A stretch of DNA of 8,176 nucleotides from an uncultured Eubacteriaceae bacterium (GTDB lineage: Bacteria; Bacillota; Clostridia; Eubacteriales; Eubacteriaceae). How positions within the stretch are numbered: position 1 is the first letter of the stretch; the number at the start of each line of letters is the position of its first letter. The translations under genes were made by a program, and so were the position numbers. The notes under the pieces were generated by a model. The model was not told the DNA's origin. It ran no database searches and saw only the letters and a list, made by a program, of their open reading frames with translations. The stretch is from assembly GCA_947630385.1 (NCBI GenBank), contig CANRHG010000080.1, positions 1 to 8,176 of the forward strand, given 5' to 3'. Below, piece after piece: positions 5,044-8,176 of the stretch.

Positions 5044-5689
5044 TGACCGGAAATACTTTTATCTGTTAGCTGGTTTAGGGATAATAAATTTACTCGCGCT
5101 TCTACTCGTCTATCCCAAACTCCCTCAGATGATCCCAGTACACTGGAACCTTTCCGGCGAGATTGACGCGACCGCAAATAAAAATATTCTATTTCTGTTT
5201 GCCGCTATTCCTGTGGTCATACCTATGGGGATGTATTTAACAAAAAGAATCGATCCGAAGTCAGAGAATTACAAGCACTTCAGCGAAATCTATTTAGGTT
5301 TTTGCGCGGCCCTAAGTTTGTTCTTCATCCTGACGTGTTGGCTGGTCGTTTTTGCAGCGTTTGGTTTCTTTAGTTTCAACGCACCTACGGTCATTCCAAG
5401 AATTATCTGTTTGTGCCTTGGCCTTCTTCTTATCGTTTACGGCAACTTATCTCCCAGAATAAAACAAAACCATTTTTTCGGGATCAAAACGCCGTGGACT
5501 TTGGAAAGTGAGAAAAACTGGCAAAAAACGCAGCGCTTAGGCGGCCTTTTAATGATCATCTTGGGTCTTCTTTTTATCCTTAGTGGGATCTTCTTTAATA
5601 CCGCGCTTATCGTACTTACGGTTTTGTTTCTATTTGGTATTTTTGGCGCTGTTTTTCTGTACTCGTACCTGCTTTCAAAAGAATCCTAA
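5030..5689 (+). CDS. sdpI: SdpI-family immunity membrane protein
   Basis: 219-residue membrane protein with about six transmembrane segments (roughly 10-30, 52-70, 88-112, 121-138, 172-188, 190-214), close in length to B. subtilis SdpI. It has an N-terminal DUF1648-type motif LPQMIPVHWNLSGEID (31-46). It also has the SdpI signature: GNLSPRIKQNHFFGIKTPWT (138-157), followed by LESEKNWQKTQRLGG. In B. subtilis SdpI protects against the SdpC killing factor and acts as its sensor by sequestering SdpR. The gene overlaps sdpR by 14 bases, and a weak AAGGAAG lies at 5011-5017 inside sdpR. No sdpA, sdpB or sdpC gene is in the window, so this is an orphan immunity/sensor pair, and its real trigger may differ from SdpC. 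Confidence 0.9.
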   Translation: MKTDSDRKYFYLLAGLGIINLLALLLVYPKLPQMIPVHWNLSGEIDATANKNILFLFAAIPVVIPMGMYLTKRIDPKSENYKHFSEIYLGFCAALSLFFILTCWLVVFAAFGFFSFNAPTVIPRIICLCLGLLLIVYGNLSPRIKQNHFFGIKTPWTLESEKNWQKTQRLGGLLMIILGLLFILSGIFFNTALIVLTVLFLFGIFGAVFLYSYLLSKES

Positions 5690-5693
5690 AAAG

Positions 5694-5724
5694 AAAGGAC
5701 AAGAAGAAAAACTTCTTGTCCTTT
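5694..5724. terminator. Bidirectional terminator between sdpI and the xse operon
   Basis: AAAGGACAAGAAG (5694-5706) and CTTCTTGTCCTTT (5712-5724) form a perfect 13-bp stem with a 5-nt A loop. On the plus strand a T run (5722-5726) follows; on the minus strand the tail reads TTTCTTTTT. It starts four bases after the sdpI stop and lies three bases beyond the stop of the converging gene, so it serves both transcription units. Confidence 0.93.
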
Positions 5725-5727
5725 TTC

Positions 5728-6009
5728 TTAGAAACTGTCCGGAAACTGTGGCGTGCGTTCGGTGTAGACGGGCTTACCGAATACTTCGTCCCAGTTGGTC
5801 TGTTCAAAAGCTTCGTTTGTGACTTTTAAATCGATATGTTGGATACAGGCTGCGACGTAGACCAGTTCCACGTCGGCACTGTCGATTTGATTCCCAAGGT
5901 TCATTAAAACCACCGCTCCAGAATCGATGATCTTGTTGCCTTCGCTGTAAATCCGGAAAATGATCCTTTCTTCCTTAAGTAACAAAGGACGTAGTTCTGA
6001 AAATTTCAT
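5728..6009 (-). CDS. Conserved-looking small protein of unknown function
   Basis: 93 residues, soluble, acidic, starting MKFSELRPLLLKEERIIFRI. No signal peptide or transmembrane segment is seen. A short N-terminal helix (SELRPLLLKEE) is followed by beta-type segments (IIFRIYSEGNKIIDSG, VELVYVAACIQHIDLKV) and a C-terminal tail rich in Thr, Glu and Pro (FGKPVYTERTPQFPDSF). The general shape, a 'MKFSEL...ll...ri.iy..g' start and a V.L.YVAACIQHIDLKV strand pair, recalls small phage-type proteins that I cannot name; this is only a resemblance. It is a real gene: AGGAGGA (6014-6020) lies four bases before its ATG and overlaps the ispA stop codon, so translation is coupled to ispA. It is the last gene of the xseA-xseB-ispA operon and ends three bases before the shared terminator. 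Confidence 0.8.
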   Translation of the reverse strand: MKFSELRPLLLKEERIIFRIYSEGNKIIDSGAVVLMNLGNQIDSADVELVYVAACIQHIDLKVTNEAFEQTNWDEVFGKPVYTERTPQFPDSF

Positions 6010-6018
6010 AAAATCCTC

Positions 6019-6885
6019 CTACGAATTTCTTTCACATATGTAATCGGCCAAATCGGCTAAAAATTTGGTATCATAGTTGATCGTATCGAGCGCAAGATGA
6101 GCCTGTTTTTGAAGCTCTTTTATCCTATTTTTGGTCTCATCTAGTCCGTAAAGCGAGACGGACGTGATTTTGTCGTTTTTTTCATCGCTTCCGGTTTCTT
6201 TTCCGAGTTCTTCGGTCGACCCTTCAACATCTAATACGTCGTCGACGAGCTGAAAAGCCTCCCCGACCGCTTCCGCGTATCTTTTAAGAGGCTCGATCTC
6301 CATGGCTTCTGCTCCGAGGGTAGCGACCGCCCCGCAGAGGACGGCGGCCGTAAGAAGCGCGCCCGTTTTATGGGAGTTGATGTAGTTAAGATCCCTCCCA
6401 CCTTCTATATCCATGCTCTGTCCGCCGATCATGCCATTGATGCCGGAAGCGTGAAACAGGATCCTAGCCGCCTCGAGATAATTTTCTTCTTCTTTAGGAA
6501 TTCCACTTAGGACCGTTTCGACCGCCAGATTAAGTAGGGCGTCTCCGGCAAGCACCGCCTGGGCCTGTCCGAAGACAACGTGATTGGTAGGTTTGCCCCT
6601 TCTTAAATCGTCGTCGTCCATCTCAGGTAGATCGTCGTGTATGAGCGAGTAAGTGTGGATCATCTCAAGAGCCAGAGCGAGCGGAAGGACTTCTTTTTGA
6701 TTCCCACCGAAAATTTTGGTGACTTCGAGTGTAAGTACCGGCCGGATCCGTTTTCCACCCGCCAGGGCGGAGTAGCGTACCGCGTCGGCCAAAATATCCG
6801 GACAGTCGAACGGGCCACTAAGAGCTTCTTCTAAATACCCGTTAAAAGCCTCGCTCCTACAGGCGAGTTCGTCTTTAAAACTCAC
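6019..6885 (-). CDS. ispA: Farnesyl (polyprenyl) diphosphate synthase
   Basis: 288-residue trans-prenyltransferase that condenses isopentenyl diphosphate with allylic diphosphates to make farnesyl-type chains, feeding undecaprenyl carriers and quinones. Motifs in order: GGKRIRP (43-49); first Asp-rich motif D84-D85-LPEM-D90, followed by DDDLRRGKPTNH; GGQSMDI (154-160); K173-T174; F211-Q212-LV then second Asp-rich motif D215-D216-VL-D219; and GSDEKNDK (232-239). The four-residue spacing in the first motif and the HTYSLIHDD context match bacterial short-chain FPP synthases; product length cannot be proven by eye. The start is GTG at 6883-6885, overlapping the end of xseB by 11 bases with no strong ribosome binding site, so coupling to xseB is likely. 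The position after xseA-xseB is the usual Firmicutes order. Confidence 0.94.
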   Translation of the reverse strand: MSFKDELACRSEAFNGYLEEALSGPFDCPDILADAVRYSALAGGKRIRPVLTLEVTKIFGGNQKEVLPLALALEMIHTYSLIHDDLPEMDDDDLRRGKPTNHVVFGQAQAVLAGDALLNLAVETVLSGIPKEEENYLEAARILFHASGINGMIGGQSMDIEGGRDLNYINSHKTGALLTAAVLCGAVATLGAEAMEIEPLKRYAEAVGEAFQLVDDVLDVEGSTEELGKETGSDEKNDKITSVSLYGLDETKNRIKELQKQAHLALDTINYDTKFLADLADYICERNS

Positions 6886-7096
6886 CGTCGAGCGTCTCGA
6901 CTTCCATCGTGTCCTGTGAGAGTTTCAAGATCGTATTTTGGGCCTCTTCGAGTTGCTCGCTGCATTCTTTAAGCAGTTTCATGCCTTCGGCGTAAAGCGT
7001 AAGCGACTCCTCGAGTCCGATCCCCTCGTCTTCGAGCTTTCCCGTTATGGCCTCGATTCGTTCTATTTTTTTCAGTAAACTGTTATCTTCTTTCAT
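6875..7096 (-). CDS. xseB: Exodeoxyribonuclease VII small subunit
   Basis: 73-residue helical protein, the usual XseB length. It reads MKEDNSLLKKIERIEAITGK, then LEDEGIGLEESLTLYAEGMKL and LKECSEQLEEAQNTILKLS. The core LE.....LEESL.LYEEGM.L...C...L..AE matches the family pattern. Several XseB chains bind XseA to form exonuclease VII, which degrades single-stranded DNA from both ends in repair. The ATG at 7094-7096 overlaps the end of xseA by 14 bases, and its own end overlaps ispA by 11 bases, so the three genes are tightly coupled. Confidence 0.94.
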   Translation of the reverse strand: MKEDNSLLKKIERIEAITGKLEDEGIGLEESLTLYAEGMKLLKECSEQLEEAQNTILKLSQDTMEVETLDGEF

Positions 7097-8176
7097 AAAC
7101 TTCTAAAATCCCATCCACAAAGTGGATGTTAAGTTCTTCCTTTTTAAGCGCCTGTTCTTTGTTTTTGATCAGACTTCCCTCATCGTCGGTGACAAAAACG
7201 TAACCTTTTTCAAGCAGGTACTTCGGATCCAAAACTTCGAGTCGGTTCTTCAAGGCTTCGATCCTGTTTCTAAAGCCCCCTAGAATGTCGTCGATTCTCG
7301 ATCTTAGTTTTAAATCCAACTCTCCAAGGCGAAACTGCAGCTCGACCAAGCGGTTTTTCGGGCTGTGGGTGAGAAAAAAGACGCGAAACTGTTCGAGGAC
7401 GTCCCTGTAAACCTCGATCTTTTCAGCCATTAACGTATCTAAGTCATTTTCTAGCAGCGCGATTTTCTCTTTTAACAGACCGTAACTTCCCGAAACCAGT
7501 TCGGCCGCGGCCGTGGGTGTGGCCGCTCTGAGATCAGCTACCATATCGGAAAGGGAGACGTCCGTCTCGTGTCCGACCGCGGAGATGACCGGAAGCTCTG
7601 AATTTACGACGGCTTTTATGACCGGCTCTTCGTTAAAGGCCCATAGGTCTTCAAACGAGCCACCGCCCCGGGCGATGATGATCACGTCACTGCTGCCTTC
7701 TTTATTTAAAGCCTCGATCCCCCGCTTAATACTCTCAGCCGCTTCCTCGCCCTGGACCGCGGCGGGTACGACCATGACTTCTAGCATTGGATTTAGCCTT
7801 CGTACGGTCGTTAAAATATCGTGAAGGACCGCTCCGGTCTCACTGGTGACGACCCCTACGCGCGAGATGTGCTCGGGCAGTTCTTTTTTACGTTCTTCAT
7901 CGGTCAGACCCAGTTCGACGAGGCGTTCTAAGCGCTCTCGGTAGATTCGAAACAGGGTCCCGGTCCCGACCGGACGCAGAGATCCAACGATGATCGAGTA
8001 GGTTCCACGCTGTACGTAGACCTGGAGGGTCCCGTTTACACAGATCTGGTCCCCGTTTTGTGGAAGATTTATGCGCCTTGCGGTCGAGGCCCAGATGATA
8101 CAGCTGATCTCGCTTCCCGTATCCTTTAGCGTAAAGTAAACGTGACCCGAAGAGGCCCGTTTCATGTTCGAGACTT
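7083..8176 (-). CDS. xseA: Exodeoxyribonuclease VII large subunit, 5' end outside window
   Basis: The window holds about 363 C-terminal residues of XseA. Seen in order: end of the N-terminal OB fold (VSNMKRASSGHVYFTLKDTG, then ISCIIWAS), then the catalytic region with RVGVVTSETGAVLHDI, VVPAAVQGEEAA, IIIARGGGSFEDLWAFNEE, and SAVGHETDVSLSDMVADLRAATPTAAAE. A long coiled-coil region and the C-terminal LEKGYVFVTDDEG...VDGILEVYERR segment follow. RAATPTAAAE has Ala where RAPTPTAAAE is usual. The Met at 8163-8165 is not the start: it is internal to the family's VSN-x-KR-x-SSGH motif, and the frame continues through 8176 with V-S-N. About 35-40 N-terminal residues are therefore missing to the right. 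It is the first visible gene of the xseA-xseB-ispA operon; its promoter is not in the window. Confidence 0.96.
   Translation of the reverse strand, partial: VSNMKRASSGHVYFTLKDTGSEISCIIWASTARRINLPQNGDQICVNGTLQVYVQRGTYSIIVGSLRPVGTGTLFRIYRERLERLVELGLTDEERKKELPEHISRVGVVTSETGAVLHDILTTVRRLNPMLEVMVVPAAVQGEEAAESIKRGIEALNKEGSSDVIIIARGGGSFEDLWAFNEEPVIKAVVNSELPVISAVGHETDVSLSDMVADLRAATPTAAAELVSGSYGLLKEKIALLENDLDTLMAEKIEVYRDVLEQFRVFFLTHSPKNRLVELQFRLGELDLKLRSRIDDILGGFRNRIEALKNRLEVLDPKYLLEKGYVFVTDDEGSLIKNKEQALKKEELNIHFVDGILEVYERR

Noticed and set aside
4690..5730. SdpC-like toxin gene near sdpRI
   Set aside because: Both strands around the pair were read; only the ChW remnant, the terminators and the xse operon are present, with no signal-peptide toxin precursor.
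5616..5822. Open frames on both strands over the sdpI end and terminator
   Set aside because: They cross the strong bidirectional terminator and lack binding sites; they are shadows of the flanking genes.
8163..8165. ATG as the start of xseA
   Set aside because: The preceding codons read V-S-N and complete the conserved VSN-x-KR-x-SSGH motif of the OB fold, so the methionine is internal and the gene is cut by the window edge.

Overview
The window looks like chromosomal DNA from a low-to-moderate GC Bacillota, most likely Clostridia or a related anaerobic lineage. This is inferred from strong GGAGG-type ribosome binding sites, the xseA-xseB-ispA gene order, an SdpR/SdpI pair, a decayed ChW (clostridial hydrophobic W) repeat protein, and FolC, FtsX and EF-Tu of Firmicutes type. 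No species is claimed.

Left part (1-1769, minus strand). ftsX is followed by a hemolysin-III/PAQR-type membrane protein whose ATG overlaps the ftsX stop (ATGA), then by the first 42 codons of tuf (EF-Tu). tuf runs off the left edge and has its own good promoter in the 67-base gap. folC is transcribed divergently from ftsX (1837-3096, plus).

Middle part (3040-5724), an accessory-looking stretch. A small lipoprotein gene on the minus strand ends inside the 3' end of folC. Divergent from it is a second, acidic helical lipoprotein, preceded by a long two-tier inverted repeat and followed by a strong terminator. Then come about 500 bases of debris: two C-tract repeats resembling IS21-family ends with a 40-codon open frame, and a frameshifted, truncated tail of a ChW-repeat surface protein that still carries its terminator. 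Next is sdpR-sdpI, an ArsR-type autorepressor and a six-helix immunity-type membrane protein, with a promoter, a 9+9 palindromic candidate operator and a shared bidirectional terminator. No toxin gene is present.

Right part (5728-8176, minus strand). A compact operon runs xseA (5' end outside the window), xseB, ispA (farnesyl-type diphosphate synthase) and a 93-codon gene of unknown function. All junctions overlap or are coupled. It ends at the hairpin shared with sdpI.

Most genes are ordinary housekeeping. The parts most worth a second look are the structured leader of the second lipoprotein gene, the orphan SdpRI unit with its operator, the ChW/IS-like debris, the unknown gene at the end of the xse-ispA operon, and two genes whose -10 boxes sit so close to the start codon that leaderless mRNAs are possible.
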